This document shows positions 26,311 through 35,666 of a DNA stretch of 64,000 nt, in pieces. Source of the DNA: Candidatus Ozemobacteraceae bacterium (GTDB lineage Bacteria; Muiribacteriota; Ozemobacteria; Ozemobacterales; Ozemobacteraceae); contig DAOSOK010000025.1 of NCBI GenBank assembly GCA_035373905.1, forward strand, positions 1-64,000, written 5' to 3'. How positions within the stretch are numbered: the stretch's first letter is position 1; each line of letters opens with the position of its first letter. Below the pieces are notes generated by a model. The model did no database searches. It had not been told where the DNA came from and was given only the letters and a program-made list of their open reading frames with translations. The position numbers and the translations under genes were made by a program.

Positions 26311-29214
26311 ATGAGTCTTTCTGGAAGGCTGAAGCGGGATGTTTTGCCCGTTCTGTTTTTCGCACTGACCCTCCTGGCCTGTTCGATGCCCGCGGGATCG
26401 GTCGAACTCAACGACGTTTATCGCATGAGCGGCACGTATCGCGTGACGACGTGCAAGGGGATCCGGGTATATTACCCCGAACGGTGCCATGCCGTGATGC
26501 CGCGGGTCATGTCGACGCTCAGACGAGTCAAGGAGCGTATGACGGCCCAGTTTCCCAGTCTTGCGACGTTCGAGGTCGCGGTCATTCTCATCGATCACGA
26601 CGATCGCGAGACCAGTGCGGCAGACCCGAACTTCGATACGATCACTCTCGGCCTGACCGAGGAGATCGGCGCCCTGAGCACGCGCGGCTACTCGTTCGAA
26701 GACCGGTTCGCCCTTCGGCTCGCTCACATCATGATCCTCCGGACGCTCGGCCCGGCGAAGACGGCGATCCGGCGGCGTCTTGGCGTTCTCTCGATGCCTC
26801 CGTGGTTCATCGAGGGTATGGCGCTGTATAACGCGTTTCCCATGGACTCGCTCCATGTCAGCCGTCTCTACGACATGGCCCGCACGGGCCGTATGTATTC
26901 CATGAATGATCTGGCGCTCATCAACAGCCGCGAGTCTCTCGTCCGCGAGGAGATGAGTTTCCAGGCGCACGCGATGATGAACTTCCTCCACAGCCGTTCG
27001 AAACCCGATGCCGGATACCATCTCCTGAAGCGGATCGCCGGAAACCCGGCCAGGTTCGACGAGATGTTCCGCGAAGCGTTCGGGATGTCTCTGAAGGATG
27101 CGTTCCGCGAGTTTTCCGAGTTCGTGAAACTCGAATGCAAAAAGCGCGATCTTCCCGGTTCCGCGGGGACGTCGCCGGGTGAGTTCGGCGAAGGCGGTTT
27201 TTACCAGGGACTTCGAAGGCTTCCTGGAAATGAAGGCTGGGTCTGGGTCAGTTCGGCGAAACGCCGCGAGGAGGTCTACGATCTCTGGCGGCTCGGGCCC
27301 GGAAAGACGGCCGCGAAAGGCAACGCCCGCGCCGTCCTCGAAAACGTTCATCCAGCTCTTCTCGTCGACCCCGATTCGGGGACGACGTATATTGGCAAAT
27401 ATATCGTCAATGATATGCGCCAGAGGCGGCTCGTCCTCTGGGCGGTGCCCGCGAAAGGCAGGCCGTTCCAGGTCGTCGACGAACCCGGGAGTTTCAGGCC
27501 GCTTCGCGTTTCGGCGGGCAGACTCTGGTATCTCAGCGTCGAAAACGGCATGACCCGCGTCCGGTCCGTGCCGGTTCCGGACGTCACAACGCCCCCTCGT
27601 GCCGGGCAGCGTCCGCCCTCCCGCATCGAATACGAGTTCGCCCCTTCTCTGAGACCTCTCGACGTCGCCCTCGACGTTCGCCGCGGTCGCCTCCTCTACA
27701 TCCAGCAGGAAGGGATGATGCGCCAGCTGATGAGCGTCGGCCTTCCCGACGAGGGCTCCGGCGGCCGGACGGCGTCGGAGAGGGGCTCTTCACCGGTCGT
27801 GCTGTTTGCGAACTGCGGCATCATGCGGTATCCGAGCGTTCACGGAGACGACATTCTGTTCTGTGCCGAAACGCAGAACCGCACCCTCCAGCTGTTCCGC
27901 ATTCCGGCCGGATCTTCGACGGCGGTCCGACTGACGCGGCTTCCCGGCGGCGTCTGGGACTACGACCTCATGGAGGATGGAACGCCTCTCGTCATCACGT
28001 TACGGAACGGCGGATTCCGCCCCCTCGTCGTCGACTTGTCGGCGTCGCTGGCGCCGCTCATTCCGGAAGCCCCGACGTCCCCCCGCGACGCGACGTGCTC
28101 GGCCACCCCCGATATCGCACTCGGCATGTTCGCCCAGGGCGGTGTTTCCGCGGGCGTGGCGTCAGATGACGCCGTTTTCCCCGAAAGTCTCGACAGCCGA
28201 ATGTATACTCCAGAGTATAGAAGTTCGTTCTGGCTGCCGAAAATGAATCGGGACGACCAGGGAGCCGTGTTCGGCGTGTACAGCTACCGCGCCGACCGGC
28301 TGGACCGCAACAGGCTCGAGTTTTCCCCGACCTACGGCTTCAAGAGCAGGAACTGGGGATACGCGGGCAATTATCAGCACCGGTTCGACCTGTTCAAGGT
28401 CGGCTTCGCTGCGGAAGACCGCGTCGTGCGGAAGAGTTACCTGTCGAACTCCTACTACGAGCGGATCCGTTCGCAGGATCTCAGCCTCAGTTACCCCTTC
28501 AGTCTTTCCACGTCGCTGACCGCCGGAGTGAACATGACGCACCGCGGCATCGCCGAATACCCTGACATTGGCGACGTCCCCACGGTGGGCCGGGATCATT
28601 CCCTGTATGCCGAGCTGTATCACCGCGCGATACGGACCGAGCCGTTCTGGGACATTTTTCCGAGAAGGGGGCGCGTCGTCACGGCATCATGGCGCCGCGG
28701 CTCGAACATGGCGGGCGGCGAACTCATCTACGATTCGCTCGGCATCCGGTGGAACGAATACGTCCCTCTCGGGAATACCGGGTGGGTCGCGACGTTGCGG
28801 GGCTGGGCGGCGGAAGACGACAAGGAAAACGACATCAGGCGGCCGGACGACCTGAATCTCGGCGGCACGGATTTCCTGCGCGGGTACGAAGGCTCGGTCC
28901 GTTTCGGCGACTCGCTGCGCGCGGCCGCGTTTCATATCGGGCGGCCGATTCCCGTCGAGATTCCATGGATCCAGTCCTGGGTCCACAAGGAACTCGTCGT
29001 CGCCGAGGCGTTCTGGGAAATGGGCGACGTGAGAAACACGGGCCGGAGATACCAATATCTGTTCGACCACGGTTTCGAGATACGGGGCCGGGTGCTGCTG
29101 TTGCGCCGTATTCCTCTGACGTTCCGGACGGGCGTCGGCTGGCCTCACGACGGCGGCGAAAAGCACTCGTATGCCACCGTCGACATCACCACCCTGACGG
29201 GGCTTCTCCAGTGA
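26311..29214 (+). CDS. Outer-membrane beta-barrel protein with degenerate peptidase MA-like and beta-propeller domains
   Basis: 967 residues. The signal sequence has a lipobox-like LTLLAC followed by S, so it may be a lipoprotein or simply exported. Residues about 30-270 resemble the gluzincin peptidase MA family (MPPWFIEGMALYNAF), but the zinc motif HExxH reads H139-I-M-I-L, so it is probably inactive. Residues about 290-600 have TolB-like beta-propeller repeats. Residues about 630-967 look like a surface-antigen/TamA-type barrel: alternating strands, LGGTDFLRGYEGSVRFGD and a C-terminal strand ending in DITTLTGLLQ. GAGGAAACGGC precedes the ATG. It heads a tight five-gene operon running to 32937. 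The role may be in outer-membrane export or assembly; that is inference. Confidence 0.75.
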   Translation: MSLSGRLKRDVLPVLFFALTLLACSMPAGSVELNDVYRMSGTYRVTTCKGIRVYYPERCHAVMPRVMSTLRRVKERMTAQFPSLATFEVAVILIDHDDRETSAADPNFDTITLGLTEEIGALSTRGYSFEDRFALRLAHIMILRTLGPAKTAIRRRLGVLSMPPWFIEGMALYNAFPMDSLHVSRLYDMARTGRMYSMNDLALINSRESLVREEMSFQAHAMMNFLHSRSKPDAGYHLLKRIAGNPARFDEMFREAFGMSLKDAFREFSEFVKLECKKRDLPGSAGTSPGEFGEGGFYQGLRRLPGNEGWVWVSSAKRREEVYDLWRLGPGKTAAKGNARAVLENVHPALLVDPDSGTTYIGKYIVNDMRQRRLVLWAVPAKGRPFQVVDEPGSFRPLRVSAGRLWYLSVENGMTRVRSVPVPDVTTPPRAGQRPPSRIEYEFAPSLRPLDVALDVRRGRLLYIQQEGMMRQLMSVGLPDEGSGGRTASERGSSPVVLFANCGIMRYPSVHGDDILFCAETQNRTLQLFRIPAGSSTAVRLTRLPGGVWDYDLMEDGTPLVITLRNGGFRPLVVDLSASLAPLIPEAPTSPRDATCSATPDIALGMFAQGGVSAGVASDDAVFPESLDSRMYTPEYRSSFWLPKMNRDDQGAVFGVYSYRADRLDRNRLEFSPTYGFKSRNWGYAGNYQHRFDLFKVGFAAEDRVVRKSYLSNSYYERIRSQDLSLSYPFSLSTSLTAGVNMTHRGIAEYPDIGDVPTVGRDHSLYAELYHRAIRTEPFWDIFPRRGRVVTASWRRGSNMAGGELIYDSLGIRWNEYVPLGNTGWVATLRGWAAEDDKENDIRRPDDLNLGGTDFLRGYEGSVRFGDSLRAAAFHIGRPIPVEIPWIQSWVHKELVVAEAFWEMGDVRNTGRRYQYLFDHGFEIRGRVLLLRRIPLTFRTGVGWPHDGGEKHSYATVDITTLTGLLQ

Positions 29215-29525
29215 GCATCCTTCGCCATCTGACGCCCATGAGGATGTTCGGTATATCGGTTATTATATCATTATCCGGATATTCCTATATCCGGTATGAG
29301 ATATCGAGGTCGCACAATTCGATCGTCGACTTCGCGATCACCTGCATCGTGTTGCGGATCGTCTGCATCCTCTGCCTTCCCATCCTGAGCGTCGGCGCGT
29401 GCCTCGCGTATCTCGAAGATGCCGCTGACCGGAAGTCCGCCGCCCTCCGTTATCTCAAGATGCTGCTGAATCTCTTCCCGCTCGCTGGGATGCTGTATCT
29501 GTACAGCACGCTTCCCCGGCACTGA
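29211..29525 (+). CDS. Small two-helix membrane protein, unknown
   Basis: 104 residues from a GTG that overlaps the upstream stop (GTGA). An ATG nine codons later is an alternative. Hydrophobic helices lie at about 11-24, 40-65 and a weaker one at 86-99 (LLNLFPLAGMLYLYS). A conserved function is not recognisable. Placement between the barrel protein and the glycosidase-like protein suggests an envelope role. The first 100 bases are markedly A+T-rich for this genome. Confidence 0.65.
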   Translation: MSILRHLTPMRMFGISVIISLSGYSYIRYEISRSHNSIVDFAITCIVLRIVCILCLPILSVGACLAYLEDAADRKSAALRYLKMLLNLFPLAGMLYLYSTLPRH

Positions 29526-29544
29526 TGAAAGGCGAAGGGTTCCA

Positions 29545-30486
29545 ATGACTCACCACGGCGTTGCTGTTCCGAACCGAAACGCAATCGTCCTGCTGACGAT
29601 TCTGTTCATTCTGCTGCAGTATCAGCCGGCCCCGTGCCAGTCGTTGAAACAGTCGGTGAGAGGCTTCCTCGGCGAACTTTCCCAGGCGGTCGGCGGCGAG
29701 GTCGGATCCCTGCCGGCAGGCATCGACAGGATCAACCTTCCGGGCGTAAAAGGGCTTCGCGTTTCTCAGGGAATCGGCAAACTGGATCTGCATGCCTGGA
29801 ACGGCGAACCGGGGCTTCTGCACCAGTTCAGAACGGCCGTTGCTTCAGACGGAAGCCTGGTCGCCGCGATCAACGGCTCGTTTTTCGGCACGCAGGGCGT
29901 TCTCGGACAACTCGTCGTTTCCGGGAAGCGGCCGCCGAACGTCCGTCAGATGCCGGCTTCCTTTTCCCGGTGTTTCATCGCCGTTCTCAAAGGCCCCGGT
30001 TTCCCGAGATGGGTTCTCGGCGAGACGGCGGTTCACGGGGCATCTCTCTGTCTTCCCGAGTTCTTCACGTCGAGCCGCTTCAACCGGCCGATCAGGGACA
30101 GCGACCGACTCGAGCACCTTCTCGGGGGCGGCGGCTGGATCATCCGGGACCGGAAAGACGTCCACATGGAGGCCTACGGACGGCAGAAATTCCGGTTCCG
30201 GAAAGAGGATCAGGACTCCCGGCATTCCGTGGTCGCGATGGATTCCGAGGACAACCTGTATCTTCTCGTGTTCGAAACGGGTGCGAATCTCGCAGCCGTC
30301 GCGAAGATGCTGCGAACCAGGCCGGAATTTCGAGATGTGACGGACGCCATCTTCCTCGACGGCGGCTCCTCGTCAGTGATGGTCGCGAACGGCGCGTATC
30401 TCGTCCCGCCTTTGTATCTCGTCGACAAGGCCCGCTACACAGCCATCTTCGTGCGGCTGGCCGGCTGGACTCCCGGGAAGCCATGA
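29545..30486 (+). CDS. Exported phosphodiester glycosidase (NAGPA/DUF2233) family protein
   Basis: 313 residues with an N-terminal signal or anchor (13-32). The NAGPA fold is shown by VAAINGSFF (about 111-119; family form NGGFF), the central GGGGWIIRDR and the C-terminal AIFLDGGSSSVMV (about 269-281; family form NLDGGGSS). Relatives remove sugars attached through a phosphodiester, such as GlcNAc-1-phosphate, or act on polysaccharide. GAAGGGTTCC precedes the ATG. The stop overlaps the next gene's ATG, so it is co-translated with the YgiQ-type gene. The natural substrate cannot be inferred. Confidence 0.82.
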   Translation: MTHHGVAVPNRNAIVLLTILFILLQYQPAPCQSLKQSVRGFLGELSQAVGGEVGSLPAGIDRINLPGVKGLRVSQGIGKLDLHAWNGEPGLLHQFRTAVASDGSLVAAINGSFFGTQGVLGQLVVSGKRPPNVRQMPASFSRCFIAVLKGPGFPRWVLGETAVHGASLCLPEFFTSSRFNRPIRDSDRLEHLLGGGGWIIRDRKDVHMEAYGRQKFRFRKEDQDSRHSVVAMDSEDNLYLLVFETGANLAAVAKMLRTRPEFRDVTDAIFLDGGSSSVMVANGAYLVPPLYLVDKARYTAIFVRLAGWTPGKP

Positions 30487-32198
30487 ACGGATCAGGCTAT
30501 CCTCCCATCTCCGCTCTCGGCAGGATCGACATGCAGGGCCGATCGGGGCCGTTCGATGTCATTCTCGTGAGCGGCGACGCCTACGTCGATCATCCGGCGT
30601 TTCCTGCAGCGGCAGTCGCCAGGCGGCTCGAAGCCCTGGGAGCGAGCGTTGCGGTGATCGCCCAGCCCGACTGGAAATCGACCGACGCGTTCACGGTCTT
30701 CGGCCGGCCGAACCTGTTTTTCGGCGTGACGGCCGGGGCGATGGACAGCATGGTTTCGAACTACACCTCGATGAAGATGCCGCGCCGCGAAGACCGATTG
30801 TCCCCGGGCGGCCGGACGGGGCTGCGGCCGAAACGGGCCGTCCAGGTCTACACGCAGCGGCTCCGCGAGGCCTTTCCCGGCGTGCCGATCGTGCTCGGCG
30901 GCATCGAGGCGTCGCTCAGGCGTTTCGCGCATTACGACTTCTGGGAAGACAAGATCCGGGATCCGATGCTCGTCGATGCGCCCGCAAGCCTTCTCGTCTA
31001 CGGCATGGCGGAGTCGGTTCTGGGCGCCGTCGTCGACTGGTACCGGTCGCAGGCGAGCCGCGAGCGGGGCGCCTGGCCGACGATCCCGCAGACCTGCGTC
31101 CGGGTTCCGCACGACTCGTGGCGCGAGCGCCTGAGGGGGAACATCAGGGTGCTGCCGACGGTCGACGCGTGCCGGAAGGAACCGGCACGGTTCATGGAAC
31201 TTTCGGTCATGCTCGATACGTCAGTTCGTCCCGATGCGCCGATTCTCGTTCAGCCGCACCCGAAGGGCGACGTCGTCTCCTTCCCGCCGTCCCCCGACGG
31301 CATGGCGGCCGAACCCGGGCTTCTCGACCATCTCCGGTTCCAACGGCGCACCCACCCGGTCTACGGAGAGCCGGTTCCCGGCCTCGAACCGGTCCAGTTT
31401 TCCGTCGTGTCCCACCGTGGATGCCTCGGCGCCTGCGCGTTCTGCGCGCTGGCGGCACATCAGGGCCGTATCATCCGATCGCGGACTCCCGACGAGATTC
31501 TGAAGGAAATCCGATCGTTCACGCGCCATCCCGACTTCCGCGGCACCGTTCCCGACGTCGGCGGACCATCGGTGAACATGTATGGCTGGGAATGCGGCGT
31601 CGGCGGCTGCGCGACCGGCGTCTGCACCTCCCCGAACCTATGCGGGAACGTCCGCGGCGGTCTCTTCCCCCTCGCTGACCTGTTGCGGAAGGCGCGCGAA
31701 ATCCCCGGCATCAAGCACGTGTTTCTCGGCTCCGGCCTCAGATACGACCTGATCAGGAATGAAGACTGGCCCGCCTTTCAGGAAATTATACGGCACCATA
31801 TATCCGGCCAACTCAAGGTGGCTCCCGAGCACGTCGACCGTGACGTCCTGCGCCTCATGAGGAAAGGTGCCGATGCCGATTTCGCGGCGTTCGTCGACAG
31901 GTTCAAGCGTGAGACGGCAGCGGCAGGGCTCAGATTGTATCTTGTCCCGTATTTCATGACCGCTTTTCCCGGTTCGGCGGGAAAGGACGGCGCAATCGCC
32001 GAAACCGTCCGCAGACTCCGTCTCGTGCACGAGCAGATCCAGGAGTTCACGCCGACGCCCGCGACGATCGGCACGGCGATGTATGCAACCGGCCTCACGC
32101 CCGACGGGCAGTCCGTCCGCGTTTCCCGGAGCGTTGAGGAACGCGGAACCGGACGACGTGAAATTCAGTCGGGGAACCGGCGTGACCGAAAACGCTGA
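30483..32198 (+). CDS. ygiQ: YgiQ family radical SAM protein (UPF0313)
   Basis: 571 residues. The N-terminal region matches YgiQ (FDVILVSGDAYVDHPAF, VLGGIEASLRRFAHYDFWEDK). The radical SAM cluster is C314-x3-C318-x2-C321 in RGCLGACAFCAL, followed by family motifs GGPSVNMYGWEC, LFLGSGLRYDL, LKVAPEH and YLVPYFMTAFPGS. YgiQ is widespread but its reaction is not established. The family's C-terminal tail is often longer and lysine-rich; here it ends soon after RSVEERG. The start is fixed by ATGA overlap with the glycosidase gene, and the last 17 bases overlap the GNAT gene. Confidence 0.92.
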   Translation: MNGSGYPPISALGRIDMQGRSGPFDVILVSGDAYVDHPAFPAAAVARRLEALGASVAVIAQPDWKSTDAFTVFGRPNLFFGVTAGAMDSMVSNYTSMKMPRREDRLSPGGRTGLRPKRAVQVYTQRLREAFPGVPIVLGGIEASLRRFAHYDFWEDKIRDPMLVDAPASLLVYGMAESVLGAVVDWYRSQASRERGAWPTIPQTCVRVPHDSWRERLRGNIRVLPTVDACRKEPARFMELSVMLDTSVRPDAPILVQPHPKGDVVSFPPSPDGMAAEPGLLDHLRFQRRTHPVYGEPVPGLEPVQFSVVSHRGCLGACAFCALAAHQGRIIRSRTPDEILKEIRSFTRHPDFRGTVPDVGGPSVNMYGWECGVGGCATGVCTSPNLCGNVRGGLFPLADLLRKAREIPGIKHVFLGSGLRYDLIRNEDWPAFQEIIRHHISGQLKVAPEHVDRDVLRLMRKGADADFAAFVDRFKRETAAAGLRLYLVPYFMTAFPGSAGKDGAIAETVRRLRLVHEQIQEFTPTPATIGTAMYATGLTPDGQSVRVSRSVEERGTGRREIQSGNRRDRKR

Positions 32199-32937
32199 AC
32201 GGCGCCGGGCTTGGCTCGAGTTTCTCGCCGGGCATGAAGAGGCGTTCAACGAAGAGTTCCATCTCCTGACGACTGGCAGAAAACACGTCGAATGCCTGCC
32301 GCCTGATGGCGTGCATGCGGGGGCGGGATGGTTTCTCGTGCATGCCGACACGCAGGCCGGCGAATGGAACCTCGCGCACGCGTTCGGCCGGCCGACGGAG
32401 TATCTGGAACATCTCCGTCTGTACCCGCCGCAAGTCGAGTTCCATCTGCTCGTTCCGCTCACGGATGCACCCGCCGTTTCGTCATATCTCGGGACCGACT
32501 CCATCGAACACCTGACCTGGTTTCGCGACGCGGGAACACCTTGGATGCCTTCCACCACAGCCGGTCATGGTTCTTCCGCCGACGGCCTTGAATTTCTTCA
32601 CAGGGCGGAAAACGCCGACGGACTCGCCGCCGGGACCGAGGATGCCCTGTACGAAGCCATCTACGCCCGAGAACACGGCTCCGTCGTCGGCCTCGTGAAA
32701 TGCATCCATCTCACCCCGCATACCGCAGAAGTGTATATCGAAACGTCGCCCGGCTGGCGCAACCGGGGTATCGCCAGCCGGTTGCTCGGGGAAATGCTCA
32801 GACGCATGCGCCGCCGCGGTCTGAGGCTTCTCTACGTCGTTTCCGCCGAGAATGCCCCCTCCCTCCGTCTCGCAGAAAAAGCCGGCCTGAAGGCGTTCCA
32901 GACGCTGAGCCGCTTCCCCTTCACGAGGCGCGCCTAG
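32182..32937 (+). CDS. GNAT family N-acetyltransferase
   Basis: 251 residues from GTG 32182, which has GGGGAACC upstream. The frame stays open back to 32083 inside ygiQ, so the start is uncertain. The C-terminal half is a GNAT domain: beta strand AEVYIETS, the acetyl-CoA loop PGWRNRGIASRLL (family Q/R-x-x-G-x-G/A) and VSAENAPSLRLAEKAGL. The N-terminal half (about 1-120) has no recognisable family. It is the last gene of the operon, followed by a hairpin at 32950-32974. The substrate is unknown. Confidence 0.82.
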   Translation: MTENAERRRAWLEFLAGHEEAFNEEFHLLTTGRKHVECLPPDGVHAGAGWFLVHADTQAGEWNLAHAFGRPTEYLEHLRLYPPQVEFHLLVPLTDAPAVSSYLGTDSIEHLTWFRDAGTPWMPSTTAGHGSSADGLEFLHRAENADGLAAGTEDALYEAIYAREHGSVVGLVKCIHLTPHTAEVYIETSPGWRNRGIASRLLGEMLRRMRRRGLRLLYVVSAENAPSLRLAEKAGLKAFQTLSRFPFTRRA

Positions 32938-32949
32938 GGAGCAATCGCA

Positions 32950-32974
32950 GACATCCGCCGCAGGGGCGGATGTC
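32950..32974 (+). terminator. Terminator-like hairpin after the GNAT gene
   Basis: GACATCCGCC and GGCGGATGTC form a perfect 10-bp stem around GCAGG, 13 bases past the stop. No T-run follows, so it resembles the hairpin at 22449-22471. Confidence 0.55.
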
Positions 32975-33037
32975 GCACCGTCCATCGCGGTTGGAGAGCG
33001 GTTATGAAACCGATGCGCCTGCCCTGACTCTTTCCGT

Positions 33038-33066
33038 TTGACGGAAGTGATGGGGTAGCCTAGAAT
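33038..33066 (+). promoter_or_regulatory. Strong sigma-70-type promoter of the nucleotidyltransferase gene
   Basis: TTGACG (33038-33043), a 17-base spacer and TAGAAT (33061-33066). Initiation near 33073 gives a leader of about 60 bases before ATG 33133, ending in GGAAAGGAAG. Confidence 0.7.
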
Positions 33067-33132
33067 ATGAACCTGACACAGCGCAATAGAAGCTGCAGAA
33101 CAGGAACGGACTTGGAAAGGAAGACTCGAACG

Positions 33133-35646
33133 ATGAACGCTGTAATCATGGCAGGTGGGTTCGGAACCCGGCTCCGGCCGATCACGTGCAATGTTCCCAA
33201 GCCGATGGTGCCCCTGGCGAACATGCCGATGATGGAGCACATCGTCAATCTACTGAAAAAATACGATCTGAAGCAGATCGTATCGGTTCTCTACTTCCAG
33301 CCGGAAGTCATCACGAAGCATTTCGGCGACGGATCGGACTTCGGCATCAAGATGGACTACGTGATGGCCACGGCCGATTACGGAACCGCGGGCAGCATCA
33401 AGAATTCCGAAGAGTATCTCAAGGGGAAGCGGTTCATCATCATCTCCGGCGACGTTCTCACCGATTTCGACCTCTCGGCCGCCATCAAGTTCCACGAGGA
33501 ACGCAAGGCGATGGCGACGATCGTGCTGACGAGGGTCTCGAATCCCCTCGAATACGGCGTCGTCATTACCGGCGCCGACGGCAGGATCGAGCGGTTCCTC
33601 GAAAAGCCGAGTTGGGGCGAGGTGTTTTCGGATACCATCAATACCGGCATCTATATTCTCGAGCCGGAGATCCTCGAGCATATCCCCTCGAAGACCGAGT
33701 TCGATTTCAGCAAGAACCTCTTTCCGCACATGCTGAAAGAGAAACTGCCGCTGTACGGATACATCGCCGAGGGCTACTGGAAGGATATCGGCGACATCAA
33801 CGAATACCGGCTGGCCCACAAGGACGTCCTGAACGGAAACGTCCAGATCCAGATCCCGGGCGAGCGCCTGAACGTGATCGGCCGGGACGCTTGGGTCGGC
33901 GCCAACACGAAGATGGGGCGGCGCGTGAACATGAAGGGCGGTGTCATCATCGGCGCCAACTGCGTGGTCGAGGACGGCGTCGAGCTCGAGAACTGCATCC
34001 TGGGCGACGGCTGCGTCGTGAAGGGCGGCTCGAAAATCGTCGATTCGATTCTCTGGGAGCGCGTCTACGTCGGCAACAAGGCCCACATCACCGAGGGCAT
34101 CGTCGGGGCGGACACGCACGTGCGCGACGGCGCGACGCTCGAGGCGGGCGTCGTCGTCAGCGAGGAGTGCCGCATCGGCGACCACGCGACCGTGCGCAGC
34201 AACGTGAAGATCTGGCCCCGCAAGGTTGTCGAGGACGGCTCGACGGTCTTCAGCAGCATCGTCTGGAGCGACAAGTGGACGAAGAGCCTGTTCTCGAACT
34301 ACGGCATATCCGGCCTCGGGAATCTCGAGATCACCCCGGAACTGGCCGCGAAGGTCGGCGCCGCGTTCGGCAGCACACTGCCCAAGGGCGCGAGCGTAAA
34401 CTGTTCGCGCAGCAGTCATAAAATATGCAGAATTATAAATCGAGCGCTGATCTGCGGCATCACCTCTTCCGGCGTGAACGTAGCCGACCTGCGGGTCATG
34501 CCGAGTCCGGTCGCGCGGTTCAAGCCGACCGCGTTCAGGCGGGCGGGCGGTATCCACGTCGGCATGGTCGCGAATGACCCGAACCAGATCGAGATCCGCA
34601 TCTTCGACGCCGAGGGCCGCGAACTTGCCCCGACGAGCCAGAAGTCGATCGAGCGGCTGTTCAACCGCGAGGACTTCCGGCGCGTCTCGATGCAGGACGT
34701 CGGCGACATCGTGTTTCCCCCGCGGGTCGCCGAGTTTTACAGCAATGAACTGCTCAACAACGTCGACACCGAGATCGTTCGCAAGCGCGCGCTGAAAATC
34801 GTGGTCGATTTTGCCTACAGCGGCGCCAGCGGCATCTTCTCGGCCTTCATCGGCAAGCTCGGCTGCGAGGTTATCTCGCTCAACACCTTCCAGGACGAGG
34901 AGAAAGTCCACAAATCGGGCGTCAACCCGAAGACCTCGCTCGAGAACGTCTCCGAGATCGTCAAGTCGCTCCGGGCCGACCTGGGGCTGCTGCTCGACTC
35001 GGACGCCGAAAAGATCACGATCATCGACGACAAGGGCCGCCCCCTGGTCGGCGAGGTCGCGCTCGTGGCCTGGGTCAAACTGATCCTCGACATGATCCCG
35101 AACGCCCGGATCGCCGTGCCCGTCTCGGCGACGGACGCGATCGACCTGCTCGCCAAGAAGACCGGCGGAACCGTCATTCGCACCAAGACCAACGGCCGCG
35201 CCCTGATGACTGCCGCGGTCTCGGACAACGTCTCGTTCTGCGGGAACGGTGACGGCTGCACGATCTTCCCGGCGTTCCAGCCGGTGTTCGACGGCATGAT
35301 CTCGACCGCGAAGCTTCTCGAGATTCTGGCCAGGGCCGGGAAGCCGCTCTCGGAACTCGTCGACGATCTGCCGAAATTTCACACCCGCAGCAAGAACATC
35401 CCCTGTCCCTGGGAGGCCAAGGGAAAGGTCATGCGCCACGCGATGGAGTTCGCCAAAGACCGCCAGACCCAATTGATCGACGGCGTCAAGGTGCTTCTTG
35501 GCGAGGGCGAGTGGGCGCTCATCCTCCCGGACCCCGACAAGCCTTTCGTCAACATCACCGTCGAAGCCGGGTCGGAGAAGCGCGCCGACGATCTGCTCTC
35601 TCGCACCGTGAACGACGTCGACCACTGGAAGGCCGCCGATTCCTGA
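33133..35646 (+). CDS. Mannose-1-phosphate guanylyltransferase fused to degenerate phosphomannomutase
   Basis: 837 residues. Domain 1 (1-240) is a sugar-1-phosphate nucleotidyltransferase: GGFGTRLRP (8-16), VPKPMVP, GDVLTDFD and EGYWKDIGDINEY. Left-handed beta-helix repeats follow (about 250-390). Domain 3 (about 410-837) has the phosphohexomutase fold, but the catalytic phosphoserine loop TASHNP reads VANDPN (479-484) and the metal loop DGDxDR reads DSDAEK (622-627). Mutase activity is therefore doubtful. Fusions of this length are known in cyanobacteria and other phyla and are usually annotated as GDP-mannose synthases. The product probably feeds surface polysaccharide. It is a single-gene unit bounded by a promoter and a strong hairpin. 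Confidence 0.88.
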   Translation: MNAVIMAGGFGTRLRPITCNVPKPMVPLANMPMMEHIVNLLKKYDLKQIVSVLYFQPEVITKHFGDGSDFGIKMDYVMATADYGTAGSIKNSEEYLKGKRFIIISGDVLTDFDLSAAIKFHEERKAMATIVLTRVSNPLEYGVVITGADGRIERFLEKPSWGEVFSDTINTGIYILEPEILEHIPSKTEFDFSKNLFPHMLKEKLPLYGYIAEGYWKDIGDINEYRLAHKDVLNGNVQIQIPGERLNVIGRDAWVGANTKMGRRVNMKGGVIIGANCVVEDGVELENCILGDGCVVKGGSKIVDSILWERVYVGNKAHITEGIVGADTHVRDGATLEAGVVVSEECRIGDHATVRSNVKIWPRKVVEDGSTVFSSIVWSDKWTKSLFSNYGISGLGNLEITPELAAKVGAAFGSTLPKGASVNCSRSSHKICRIINRALICGITSSGVNVADLRVMPSPVARFKPTAFRRAGGIHVGMVANDPNQIEIRIFDAEGRELAPTSQKSIERLFNREDFRRVSMQDVGDIVFPPRVAEFYSNELLNNVDTEIVRKRALKIVVDFAYSGASGIFSAFIGKLGCEVISLNTFQDEEKVHKSGVNPKTSLENVSEIVKSLRADLGLLLDSDAEKITIIDDKGRPLVGEVALVAWVKLILDMIPNARIAVPVSATDAIDLLAKKTGGTVIRTKTNGRALMTAAVSDNVSFCGNGDGCTIFPAFQPVFDGMISTAKLLEILARAGKPLSELVDDLPKFHTRSKNIPCPWEAKGKVMRHAMEFAKDRQTQLIDGVKVLLGEGEWALILPDPDKPFVNITVEAGSEKRADDLLSRTVNDVDHWKAADS

Positions 35647-35666
35647 ACACTAGTCGTCCAACGAAA

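Noticed and set aside
29634..30482. N-terminal extension of ygiQ through the glycosidase gene
   Set aside because: The other frame encodes the complete NAGPA-like protein; the YgiQ family begins at ATG 30483 and the ATGA overlap fits coupling.
33250..35625. A 791-codon open frame antisense to the guanylyltransferase fusion
   Set aside because: Its sequence is Asp/Val/Arg-rich without motifs, while the plus strand has a promoter, ribosome binding site and conserved domains.
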